From Sphingomonas sp. CCH10-B3 (GTDB lineage Bacteria; Pseudomonadota; Alphaproteobacteria; Sphingomonadales; Sphingomonadaceae), in the NCBI RefSeq assembly GCF_001556185.1, contig NZ_LSIJ01000057.1, positions 10,185-74,184 on the forward strand: a stretch of DNA of 64,000 nucleotides, written 5' to 3'. The notes beneath the pieces were generated by a model. That model was not told the DNA's origin and made no database searches. It worked only from the letters and a program-made list of their open reading frames with translations. A program made the position numbers and the translations under genes. Positions 35,952 through 44,790 of this stretch are shown here, one piece after another (within the stretch, counting starts at the first letter, position 1; each line of letters starts with the position of its first letter).

Positions 35952-36895
35952 TGGGCCAGGCGCAGCCGCCCGCGCACAGCCGGCTGGCGGCGGCAGAAGC
36001 TGCCTCCGCATTCGCGCAGAACTGGCGGCAAAGCGCGCCTTATCGTCATGCGATGGCGCTGTTCGCCCATTGCGACGAGACAACCTCCGTTGAAGCGGTC
36101 GCCGATCGCGCCACGAGCTTGCTCGCCGATGCCGGCTGGGCGAACGACCTGATCGCACCGATGATCGACGCGCTCGCGCTCGATCCCTGGTTCGATCCGC
36201 CGCTTCGCTTCAGTCGCGATTCGCTGCGGACCGGGGGAATCCTGATCGACCATCCGGCCGTTACGATCACTGCCGCCGTACTGTCGGCAGCGACGCTGGC
36301 GACGGCGCCGCGACCGGCGACCGTGGTCGTCCCTGGCAGACTTTCCGTGGTCCGATACGAACGCGCCGGCGGGGCAACGCTGAACCTGTGGCGTGCCGAG
36401 CCAGCCGGTGCCGACTTCAGCGCGGCTGGCGCTCCGCCCTGCCGCCCGGCCGGCGCGGTGCGGCTGGTCGACGGGCTCGTCCGCCGCATCGACGGGCGTA
36501 CGCATGCCCAATTGATCGAGCATGCAACCAGCGACGTCGTCACGCTGACTGCGACGATACGGACCGACAGCGCCGCGGTGATGCGCGAATATGCCCGCAG
36601 CGACGGCGCGCTGGTCCGGGTCGCGGCGCTCGACGATGCCGCGTCGCGCACGCAGATGCTCGCCGCGCTGCTGCGTCACGCCGGTCGCATCGACGCAGCC
36701 GAAGCGTTCGACCAGGCCAGCCGCGATCCGGCCCATTTCGTACGCTGGGCGGTAATGCGCGAGTGGTTGGCGCTCGATGCCGCGACCGCACTGCCACGAC
36801 TGCGAGCGATGCTGCATGATCCGCACGCCGAGGTCCGCGACGCGGCAGCGCAGATGGTCCCGCTGGTCGAGGCCAGGCTGCAATGCCGCGAATGA
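35951..36895 (+). CDS. Uncharacterised protein with jelly-roll-like middle and HEAT-like C-terminus
   Basis: 314 aa. N-terminal helical part (about 1-85), middle strand-rich region (about 90-205; LSVVRYERAGGATLNLWRAEP, TLTATIR) and C-terminal HEAT-like repeats (SDGALVRVAALDDAASRTQMLAALL, HDPHAEVRDAAAQMVPLVE). No signal or TM segments. Overlaps the 51-aa gene by one base and the next gene by 4 nt (or 13 if it starts earlier). Same overall plan as the next protein, so the two may be distant paralogs. Function unknown. Confidence 0.75.
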   Translation: MGQAQPPAHSRLAAAEAASAFAQNWRQSAPYRHAMALFAHCDETTSVEAVADRATSLLADAGWANDLIAPMIDALALDPWFDPPLRFSRDSLRTGGILIDHPAVTITAAVLSAATLATAPRPATVVVPGRLSVVRYERAGGATLNLWRAEPAGADFSAAGAPPCRPAGAVRLVDGLVRRIDGRTHAQLIEHATSDVVTLTATIRTDSAAVMREYARSDGALVRVAALDDAASRTQMLAALLRHAGRIDAAEAFDQASRDPAHFVRWAVMREWLALDAATALPRLRAMLHDPHAEVRDAAAQMVPLVEARLQCRE

Positions 36896-37695
36896 TCGAC
36901 CCGGGCGATGCGCCCGCCATATCGCTTGACCAATTGACCGACACACTAGCCGCCGCGCGCGTCGATGCCCGCGACGAAGATGGCTTCGCCAGCCTTGGCC
37001 CCGTGCTCGCAGGGCTGGGGCGCAATCGCTCATTCCTTGCCGATCTCGCGATTGCCGAGCTCAAGGACCGCCACCAGCGCCAGACCGTGAGCAGCTATGG
37101 CCCGCAAGTGATGCTGCTCGCTGCCGACGCGCGTTTCGTGGTGCGCGCCAATTTCTGGCCGGCGGCGGGCGACGCCGTGATGCGCGCCAGCGGCTCTGCC
37201 GCCTTCTTCTACGGGTTCGCGCACGACCATAATTTCCCGTTCCTGACCTGCGGCTATGCCGGGCCGGGCTATCTCAGCGACGATTATGTCGTTGCTGATG
37301 ACCCGGGCGAGCGACGGCCGGGTGACGCGGTCGCGCTGACGTCCGCAGGTCGCACCCGGCTCGATACGGGTCGGCTGATGCTCTACCGCGCGCACCGCGA
37401 CGTGCATGTCCAGCATCCGCCCGAGGCGCTCTCGATCTCGCTCAACATCCTGGCGCGCGATCCCGCCCAGCCGTGGCGCGATCAATATGAATATGACATC
37501 GCGTGCGGCCGGATCGTGCGCGGCATGACCACGACGGCGTCCGAAGCACTCGTCGCGCTGGCCGTGCATTTCGGCGGCGGCAACGGCATCGACCTCGCCA
37601 GCGACTTTGCCGCGCGGCATCCTTCGCCACGCATGCGTCGCACCGCTGCTGCGGCGCTTGCCTCGGTCGACACCGTCCGCGCGCACGCAGCATGA
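36892..37695 (+). CDS. Uncharacterised cupin-like protein with HEAT-like tail
   Basis: 267 aa from ATG 36892 (4-nt ATGA overlap with the previous stop; ATG 36883 would add three residues). Residues about 80-190 look like a cupin: AFFYGFAHDHNFPFLTCG (H111, H113), then GRLMLYRAHRDVHVQHPP (H168, H172, H175) and SISLNI, giving three or more His that could hold iron. The end is HEAT-like (RHPSPRMRRTAAAALASVD). Plausibly an oxygenase, perhaps acting on the coupled 51-aa peptide; that is inference. I recognise no characterised relative. Confidence 0.7.
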   Translation: MIDPGDAPAISLDQLTDTLAAARVDARDEDGFASLGPVLAGLGRNRSFLADLAIAELKDRHQRQTVSSYGPQVMLLAADARFVVRANFWPAAGDAVMRASGSAAFFYGFAHDHNFPFLTCGYAGPGYLSDDYVVADDPGERRPGDAVALTSAGRTRLDTGRLMLYRAHRDVHVQHPPEALSISLNILARDPAQPWRDQYEYDIACGRIVRGMTTTASEALVALAVHFGGGNGIDLASDFAARHPSPRMRRTAAAALASVDTVRAHAA

Positions 37696-37752
37696 TCCGA
37701 AACGGAGCCAGTCGCGCCACGGTCGCGCGGCGGGCGCGCTAGACCGGTTGCC

Positions 37753-38403
37753 ATGACGCGGGCGTGGCTCTCGATCGATCGTCCCGGGCTTGCCGCAGCG
37801 CTGGCTGATCGTGGGATTGCGACTGACGCAGCACCGGCCACAGCTGCGCTGCTGATCGCCGCGCAGGGCGAACGCCCCGTCAAGGCAACGCTGGCGTCGC
37901 TCCGGGTGCGGTCTCCGGCACCGGTGATGCTGATCGTTGCCGATGACGAGCTTGCCGTCATCGGCGCAATCGATTCGGGCGCCGACGATGCGGTGCCGCT
38001 GACCGCGAGCGACCGGCTGATCGCGGTGCGCGCCGCCGCGCTTGTCCGCCGTGCAAAGCAAAGCCTGATCACGCTCGGCGACCTGACGATCGATACGATC
38101 GAGCGACGTGTATGGCGCGGCGGCCGCCCGATCGAGCTGTTGCCGCGCGAATATCGGCTGCTGCTCGAACTCGCGCTGCATCCGGGCGAGCCGATCAGCC
38201 GCGCGGTGCTGCTCGAGCGGGTTTGCGGGGTCGGCTTCGATCCCGGCACCAATGTGCTCGACGTCCATGTCTCGCGGCTGCGTGCCAAGCTCGATCGCGG
38301 CTTTGCGGTGCCGTTGCTGCGCACCGAAAAGCGGATCGGCTACCGGCTCGCCGTGCCGCCGTTCGACCAGTTCGCGATTGAAGCCGCCTCCGCAGCCGGT
38401 TAG
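37753..38403 (+). CDS. OmpR-type winged-helix regulator with degenerate receiver
   Basis: 216 aa. C-terminal half is a clear OmpR-type DNA-binding domain (ELLPREYRLLLELALHPGEPISRAVLLE, VLDVHVSRLRAKLD, LRTEKRIGYRL). The N-terminal half keeps receiver-like secondary structure (IAAVRAAALVRRAKQ-type end) but lacks the phospho-acceptor Asp in the expected strand (ALLIAAQGERP), the N-terminal acidic pair and the conserved Lys. Starts 57 nt after the cupin-like gene and has no kinase partner, so it probably controls this cassette without phosphorylation. Confidence 0.82.
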   Translation: MTRAWLSIDRPGLAAALADRGIATDAAPATAALLIAAQGERPVKATLASLRVRSPAPVMLIVADDELAVIGAIDSGADDAVPLTASDRLIAVRAAALVRRAKQSLITLGDLTIDTIERRVWRGGRPIELLPREYRLLLELALHPGEPISRAVLLERVCGVGFDPGTNVLDVHVSRLRAKLDRGFAVPLLRTEKRIGYRLAVPPFDQFAIEAASAAG

Positions 38404-38435
38404 CCTTCCCCGTATAAGATTGAGGGAGAGGAACA

Positions 38436-39977
38436 ATGCACCCCAGCGTGCACGCGGTGGCATCACCCGCCAAGGCCGCGCTGATCGTCGCCGAAACGGG
38501 CGAAACGATCAGCTATGCGCAGCTCGATGCGGCATCGAACCGCGCCGCGCAGCTTTTCCGCGCCAGCGGGCTCGGTATCGGCGACACGGTCGCGCTGTTC
38601 CTCGACAACATTCCCGAATTTTTCGGGCTGGTGTGGGGCGCGCAGCGCGCGGGGCTGTTCTACGTCTGCATCCCGGCCAAGCTGACCGCGCCCGAAGTCG
38701 ACTACATCGTCCGCGACAGCGGTGCGCGGCTGATCATTGCCTCCGTCGCGACGCACGGCGTGGCGGCCGCGCTCGCAGAGGCGCTGCCCGATCATGCGCG
38801 CTTCATGATCGGCGGCACCGCCCCCGGCTGGGCGAGCTGGGAAGCGGCAGCGGCGGCTATGCCCGCAACGCCGATCGCCGACGAGCGTGCGGGCGTCGAC
38901 ATGCTCTATTCCTCCGGCACCACCGGGCGGCCCAAGGGCGTGCGAGTGGCGCTGCCCGAGGACCCCGGCATTGCCGCTGCCAATGTGCTGGTGATGCTCG
39001 CGCAGGCGCTCTACCGGTTCGGCCCCGAGAGCATCTACCTGTCGCCCGCGCCGCTTTATCACGCCGCGCCGCTGCGCTGGTCGATGACGGTGATGCGACT
39101 CGGCGGCACCGTCGTGATGATGCAGCATTTCGATCCCGAGGCGGCGCTGGCGGCGATCGAGCGCTACCGTGTCAACGCCAGCCAATGGGTGCCGACGCAT
39201 TTCGTGCGGATGCTGAAGCTCGATGACGCCACTCGCGCCCGCTACGACCTTTCGAGCCTGAAAGTCGCGATCCACGCTGCCGCGCCCTGCCCGATCCCGG
39301 TCAAGGAAGCGATGATCGCGTGGTGGGGGCCGGTGCTGTACGAATATTATGCCGGTTCCGAAGGCAACGGCCTGACCACGATCGATTCGGCGCAGTGGCT
39401 CAGCCACAAGGGATCGGTCGGCAAGGCCGCCTATGGCCAGCTCCACATCTGTGACGAGGCGGGCAACGAGCTCGCCGTGGGCGAGGAAGGGCTGGTCTAT
39501 TTCGGCGGCGGCGGCGTGTTCGAATATCACAACGACCCCGAAAAGACCGCCGAGGCGAAGAACGCGCATGGCTGGACGACGCTCGGCGACATCGGGCGGA
39601 TCGACGACGAGGGCTATCTCTATCTCACCGACCGCAAGAGCTTCATGATCATCTCGGGCGGGGTGAACATCTATCCGCAGGAAATCGAGAACCGGCTGAT
39701 CACCCATCCGCGCGTTGCCGATGTCGCCGTCATCGGCGGCCCCTGCCCCGACATGGGCGAGCGCGTGATCGCGGTGGTGCAGCCGGTCGACATGGCAGAG
39801 GCAGGCGAGGCGCTCGCCGCCGAACTCACCGCGTGGTGCCGCGCCGAATTGTCGGGCGTAAAGACCCCACGCCAGATCGATTTCGCCGCCGAATTGCCGC
39901 GCGCGCCGACGGGCAAGCTCTACAAGCGATTGTTGCGCGATCGATACTGGGGCAATAGCGAAAGCCGGATCGTTTGA
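38436..39977 (+). CDS. Acyl-CoA synthetase (AMP-forming)
   Basis: 513 aa. Activates a carboxylic acid to its CoA thioester through an acyl-adenylate. Motifs: MLYSSGTTGRPKGV (P-loop-like), LYEYYAGSEGNG, LYLTDRKSFMIISGGVNIYPQEIE (hinge), and catalytic Lys in PRAPTGKLYKRLLR. Substrate not evident (fatty, branched or aromatic acid). GGGAGAGG lies 4 nt before the ATG. A crotonase gene follows after a dispersed palindrome; thiolase, SDR and thioesterase genes stand nearby. Confidence 0.92.
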   Translation: MHPSVHAVASPAKAALIVAETGETISYAQLDAASNRAAQLFRASGLGIGDTVALFLDNIPEFFGLVWGAQRAGLFYVCIPAKLTAPEVDYIVRDSGARLIIASVATHGVAAALAEALPDHARFMIGGTAPGWASWEAAAAAMPATPIADERAGVDMLYSSGTTGRPKGVRVALPEDPGIAAANVLVMLAQALYRFGPESIYLSPAPLYHAAPLRWSMTVMRLGGTVVMMQHFDPEAALAAIERYRVNASQWVPTHFVRMLKLDDATRARYDLSSLKVAIHAAAPCPIPVKEAMIAWWGPVLYEYYAGSEGNGLTTIDSAQWLSHKGSVGKAAYGQLHICDEAGNELAVGEEGLVYFGGGGVFEYHNDPEKTAEAKNAHGWTTLGDIGRIDDEGYLYLTDRKSFMIISGGVNIYPQEIENRLITHPRVADVAVIGGPCPDMGERVIAVVQPVDMAEAGEALAAELTAWCRAELSGVKTPRQIDFAAELPRAPTGKLYKRLLRDRYWGNSESRIV

Positions 39978-40004
39978 TACCGCTGACAATGCATTCGCAC
40001 CGTT

Positions 40005-40073
40005 CGTCCTTGCGAGCGTAGCGAAGCAATCCAGAGCGGCGGACTGGATTGCTTCGCTGCGCTCGCAAGGACG
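40005..40073. repeat. Dispersed palindrome, family 5
   Basis: Inverted repeat of 30-bp arms (40005-40034 and 40044-40073), 29 of 30 positions pairing, 9-nt loop. Arm begins CGTCCTTGCGAGCG and ends GCAATCCAG. Lies between the acyl-CoA ligase and crotonase genes. Resembles a repeat family frequent in sphingomonads. Confidence 0.85.
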
Positions 40074-40097
40074 GCATGCTCAATCGAAAGGCACCTG

Positions 40098-40880
40098 ATG
40101 GAAAACCGCATCCGCATTACCGTTTCGGATCATGTCGCCGATGTGAAGCTGACCCGCGGCGACAAGATGAATGCGCTCGACCCCGAGATGTTCAACCAGA
40201 TCGCCAATGCGATCGACCAGATCGCGCATATGCCGCACGTCCGCTGCGTCGTGCTGTCGGGCGAGGGCCGCGCCTTCTGTGCCGGGCTCGACATGGCGAG
40301 CATGGCGTCGGGCGGCTCGGGCACCTCGCTGGCCGAGCGCACCCACGGCCTCGCCAACCTGCCGCAACATGCCGCCTGGGGCTGGCGCACGCTGGCGGTG
40401 CCGGTGATCGCCGCCGTCCACGGCGTCGCCTTTGGCGGTGGTTTCCAGATCATGTCGGGCGCCGACATCCGCATCGCCGCCCCGCACACCCGCTTTTCGA
40501 TCCGCGAAGTCCATTGGGGCCTCGTCCCCGACATGGCGGGGATTGCGCTGTGGCGCGGCCTCGCGCGCGACGATGTGCTCCGCGAGCTGACCTATACCGC
40601 GCGCGAATTCGACGCCGACGAAGCGCTCGGCTTCGGCTTCGTCACCCGCATCGCCGCCGATCCCTATACCGAGGCGCATGCGCTCGCGACGCAGATCGCG
40701 GCGCGCAATCCGCAGGCCGTGCAGGGATCGAAGAAGCTGTTCAATCTCCAGCCCGACGGTGACAGCGCGTCGATCCTGCAGGCCGAAAGCGACGTGCAGC
40801 TCGGCGTCATCCGCCAGCCCAATCAGGTCGAGGCGGTGATGGCCAACATGCAGAAGCGCGCGGCGGTGTTCGTCGACTGA
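40098..40880 (+). CDS. Enoyl-CoA hydratase/isomerase (crotonase) family protein
   Basis: 260 aa. Crotonase fold: CVVLSGEGRAFCAGLDMASM and AVHGVAFGGGFQIMSGADIRIAAPHTRFSIREVHWGLVPDMAGI supply the oxyanion-hole glycines; the VHWGLVPDMAG segment ends with Asp where hydratases often have Glu, so hydratase versus isomerase activity is open. C-terminal trimerisation helices present. Acts in acyl-CoA breakdown beside the ligase. Confidence 0.9.
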   Translation: MENRIRITVSDHVADVKLTRGDKMNALDPEMFNQIANAIDQIAHMPHVRCVVLSGEGRAFCAGLDMASMASGGSGTSLAERTHGLANLPQHAAWGWRTLAVPVIAAVHGVAFGGGFQIMSGADIRIAAPHTRFSIREVHWGLVPDMAGIALWRGLARDDVLRELTYTAREFDADEALGFGFVTRIAADPYTEAHALATQIAARNPQAVQGSKKLFNLQPDGDSASILQAESDVQLGVIRQPNQVEAVMANMQKRAAVFVD

Positions 40881-40890
40881 TCGCGCGCGA

Positions 40891-41310
40891 TCAGGGCTGC
40901 ACGAGCATCCAGCGTTCGAGCATCGCGCGGAATTCGGGCTCCATCGCCGCGCCGCCCGCGACCACGGTGACGTCGCAGGTCGCGAGCGGCACGTCGTTCT
41001 GCAGCGCGAGGCCCAGCACCTGCCAGCTGCGCGTGCCGAGCCTCCCGACGCCGTGCGCCATCAGCACATCAGCGGGGAAATGCCCTTCGCCGAGATAGTT
41101 GATCTCGACATTGGCGACGAGCCCGCGCGCCCGCCCCGGCGCACTGCCCAGCATATGCCCCAGAAACCGCACCCGCGCGCTTTCGAACAGCGCCGCCCAG
41201 GCGACGTTATTGATATGCCCGAGTACGTCGAGGTCCTGAAACCGCGTCTGGATCGTCTCGCGGTGCGGATAGGCGTCGGGGGACAACCGCCAGGGGTCGG
41301 GGCGCGGCAT
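40891..41310 (-). CDS. YbgC/4HBT-type acyl-CoA thioesterase
   Basis: 139 aa. Hot-dog thioesterase with the motif QTRFQDLDVLGHINNVAWAALFESARVRFL (D-x-D-x-x-G-H-x-N-N; catalytic Asp), then ANVEINYLGEGHFPADVLMAHGVGRLG. Likely releases acyl groups from CoA in the local fatty- or aromatic-acid pathway. Eight bases follow DUF1993 in the same direction. Confidence 0.88.
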   Translation of the reverse strand: MPRPDPWRLSPDAYPHRETIQTRFQDLDVLGHINNVAWAALFESARVRFLGHMLGSAPGRARGLVANVEINYLGEGHFPADVLMAHGVGRLGTRSWQVLGLALQNDVPLATCDVTVVAGGAAMEPEFRAMLERWMLVQP

Positions 41311-41317
41311 CGCTGCC

Positions 41318-41827
41318 TCAGAGCCCCGCCGCGAACAGGTCGAGCTTGCCGAGCGGCACGCCCTTCATCCGCAGGATACCGTAGGCGGTCGACAGGTGGA
41401 AGGCGATGTTGGTCGTCGCGAACACGCTGAGCCAATGGCCGGCGGGGAGCGACGGCGTGATCGTGTCGGTGAGCTGGACGGTGAGCGGCACATCGTCGCG
41501 GCCGGCAAATTGCTCGGGCGTCAGCGTTGCGAGAAAGGCGAGCGCATCGGCAAAGGCCGTATGGAAGCCCGCCGCGTCGCGATCGGCGGTGATCGCTTCC
41601 GGCACCGGCACATCGGCGACGCGCGCGGGCCAGCTACGCGCAAAATTGGCGACGACCATCAGCTGGAAGCCGAGCGGATGCATGTCGTCGTGCAGCCGCC
41701 AGCCGAGCATCTCAGCCTCGCCGATGCCACTGGCGGCGGCAAAGGCGCTGCCCTTGGTCAGCAGATGGTCGGCGGTCACGACATGGCGCCGGTAGAGATC
41801 GACGAAAGTGAAGAGCGAGACGGTCAT
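41318..41827 (-). CDS. DUF1993-family protein
   Basis: 169 aa. DUF1993 (DinB-like four-helix) family: VTADHLLTKGSAFAAA, RLHDDMHPLGFQLMVVANFA, FATTNIAFHLSTAYGILRMKGVPLGKLDLFA. His residues at about 45, 50 and 145 could bind metal, as in DinB folds. No confirmed activity for the family. Sits between a thioesterase and an SDR in the same direction. Confidence 0.88.
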   Translation of the reverse strand: MTVSLFTFVDLYRRHVVTADHLLTKGSAFAAASGIGEAEMLGWRLHDDMHPLGFQLMVVANFARSWPARVADVPVPEAITADRDAAGFHTAFADALAFLATLTPEQFAGRDDVPLTVQLTDTITPSLPAGHWLSVFATTNIAFHLSTAYGILRMKGVPLGKLDLFAAGL

Positions 41828-41854
41828 GGGAAGGTCCTGCGATGAAGGAAGCGC

Positions 41855-41877
41855 GACCCGGGAACGAATCCCGGGTC
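41855..41877. terminator. Hairpin between SDR and DUF1993 genes (no T-run)
   Basis: Perfect 9-bp stem GACCCGGGA / TCCCGGGTC (41855-41863 with 41869-41877), 5-nt loop. It may be an intrinsic terminator or attenuator between the two minus-strand genes, but lacks a T-tract, so a repeat remnant is also possible. Confidence 0.4.
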
Positions 41878-41944
41878 GTCAGACGGCGCGGACGCCGCTG
41901 GCCGCGCTGGCGCGAGTCCGGACGCGGGACGCGCCCGACCGCGC

Positions 41945-42727
41945 TCAGCGTGGCGCCATCCGGATCGCTCCGTCCAGTCGCACATCCTCGCCGTTGAAAT
42001 AGCTGTTCTCGACCATCGTCAGCGCGAGATGGGCATATTCGGGCGGATTGCCGAGCCGCTTGGGGAATGGCACCGATGCCGCCAGCGCGTCCTTCACATT
42101 CTGCGGGGCGCCGCGCATCAGCGGGGTTTCGAAAATGCCCGGCAGGATCGTGTTGATGCGAATGCCCTCGCCCATCAGGTCGCGCGCGATCGGGAGGGTC
42201 ATGCCGACCACACCACCCTTCGATGCCGAATAGGCCGCCTGGCCGATCTGGCCGTCTTCGGCGGCGACCGACGCAGTCATCACCATCGCGCCGCGCTCGC
42301 CATCTTCCATCGGCTCGAGCGTCAGCATCCCCGCCGCCGATTTGGCGACGCAGCGGAAAGTGCCGACCAGGTTGATCTGGATGAGCCAGTCGAACGCGGC
42401 GAGCGGGAAATGCTTGATGCTGCCATCTTCCTTCGACCGGCTGGCGGTCTTGACCGCATTGCCCGTGCCCGCGCAGCAGATCAGCACGCGCTCCTGCCCA
42501 TGCGCCGCGCGCGCCTTGGCAAAGCCGGCATCGACGCTTTCGTCGCTGGTGACGTTCACTTCGCAGAAGATGCCGCCGATGTCGGCGGCGACCGCTTCGC
42601 CTTTTTCCGCCTGCAAGTCGAAGATCGCGACCTTGACGCCCTTCGCCGCGAGCGCGCGCGCGGTGGCTTCGCCGAGGCCGGATGCGCCGCCGGTCACGAC
42701 AGCGGCAACGGTTGAGTCGAGTTTCAT
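41945..42727 (-). CDS. Short-chain dehydrogenase, 3-hydroxyacyl-CoA dehydrogenase type
   Basis: 260 aa. SDR: VVTGGASGLGEATARAL (NAD-binding), NLVGTFR with the catalytic Asn, MVMTASVAAEDGQ (Ser), QAAYSASKGGVVGM (Tyr, Lys). The long insertion and PFPKRLGNPPEYAHLAL tail match type-II 17beta-HSD10-like 3-hydroxyacyl-CoA dehydrogenases, so oxidation of 3-hydroxyacyl-CoA is likely. Ribosome site GGAGAT. Follows the thiolase, separated by a double-palindrome element. Confidence 0.9.
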   Translation of the reverse strand: MKLDSTVAAVVTGGASGLGEATARALAAKGVKVAIFDLQAEKGEAVAADIGGIFCEVNVTSDESVDAGFAKARAAHGQERVLICCAGTGNAVKTASRSKEDGSIKHFPLAAFDWLIQINLVGTFRCVAKSAAGMLTLEPMEDGERGAMVMTASVAAEDGQIGQAAYSASKGGVVGMTLPIARDLMGEGIRINTILPGIFETPLMRGAPQNVKDALAASVPFPKRLGNPPEYAHLALTMVENSYFNGEDVRLDGAIRMAPR

Positions 42728-42746
42728 TGGAGCATCTCCAGCAAGT

Positions 42747-42840
42747 CCCCCTCCCGCTTGCGGGAGGGGTTAGGGGTGGGGAAGTCGGAGGCAGCGCTCG
42801 ATATCGCGCCCACCCCGGCCCCTCCCGCAAGCGGGAGGGG
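42747..42840. repeat. Double-palindrome element, copy B (family 2)
   Basis: Two mirrored palindromes, 42748-42769 (TT-centred CCCCTCCCGCTTGCGGGAGG type) and 42819-42840 (AA-centred), with inward G4TGGG and CCCACCCC. Between thiolase and SDR genes. Same arms as copy A and C, different loop. Confidence 0.9.
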
Positions 42841-42849
42841 AGAAAGCGG

Positions 42850-44022
<1,173 letters not shown>

Positions 44023-44121
44023 CTGTCCTCTCCCATGCTTGGATTTGGCGGCACCATTGCCTAATCGGCGCGGCTGGGCAAGGCTTGCACCGCATACCCG
44101 ATCATCGAAAGAGGCTGATCA

Positions 44122-44787
44122 ATGGACGTTTCGGATGCCGTAGCGGCAAGGCGGTCGGTGCGCGGGTTCAAGGCCGATCCGGTGCCGCCCGCGCTGATCG
44201 AGCGACTCGCGCTGGCGGCGGCACGGGCGCCGTCGGGCGGCAATCTACAGCCTTGGCACATCGACATCGTTACCGGTGACGCGATGGCGCGGCTGAAGGC
44301 GCTGATGGCCGAAAAGCTCGCGGCGGGGACGCTCGAGGCGGCGCAGTACGACATCTATCCGCGCGCGCTGTCGGGCGCGTACAAGGATCGGCGCTTTCAG
44401 GTGGGCATGGCGCTTTACGGCGCAATGGGAATCGAGCGCGGCGATACCGAGGCCCGCCAGCGCGAGTTCCGGCGCAATTTCGACTTCTTTGGCGCGCCCG
44501 CCGCGCTCTTTTGCACCGTCGATAGGATGATGGGGCCGCCGCAATGGAGCGACCTCGGCATGTATCTGCAGAGCTTCATGCTGCTGGCGGTCGAAGCGGG
44601 CCTCGCCACCTGCGCGCAGGAATGCTGGGCGATCTATCCCGAGACGGTCGATGCCTTCCTCGGCACCCCGCCCGAGCGGATGCTCTTCTGCGGGATGGCC
44701 GTTGGATATGAAGACGAAACCGCCGCCGCCAACTCGCTGCGCACCATCCGGGCGGACGGGGCCGAGTGGCTGCGGCGGCTCGACTAG
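44122..44787 (+). CDS. Nitroreductase-family flavoprotein
   Basis: 221 aa. FMN-dependent oxidoreductase fold: AVAARRSVRGFKADPVP, LAAARAPSGGNLQPWHIDIV, PPQWSDLGMYLQSFMLLAVEAGLATCAQECW, MLFCGMAVGYEDETAAAN. Reduces nitro- or quinone compounds with NAD(P)H in many members; the true substrate is unknown. Ends tail-to-tail with the DEAD-box helicase (3 bp apart). Confidence 0.9.
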   Translation: MDVSDAVAARRSVRGFKADPVPPALIERLALAAARAPSGGNLQPWHIDIVTGDAMARLKALMAEKLAAGTLEAAQYDIYPRALSGAYKDRRFQVGMALYGAMGIERGDTEARQREFRRNFDFFGAPAALFCTVDRMMGPPQWSDLGMYLQSFMLLAVEAGLATCAQECWAIYPETVDAFLGTPPERMLFCGMAVGYEDETAAANSLRTIRADGAEWLRRLD

Positions 44788-44790
44788 GCT

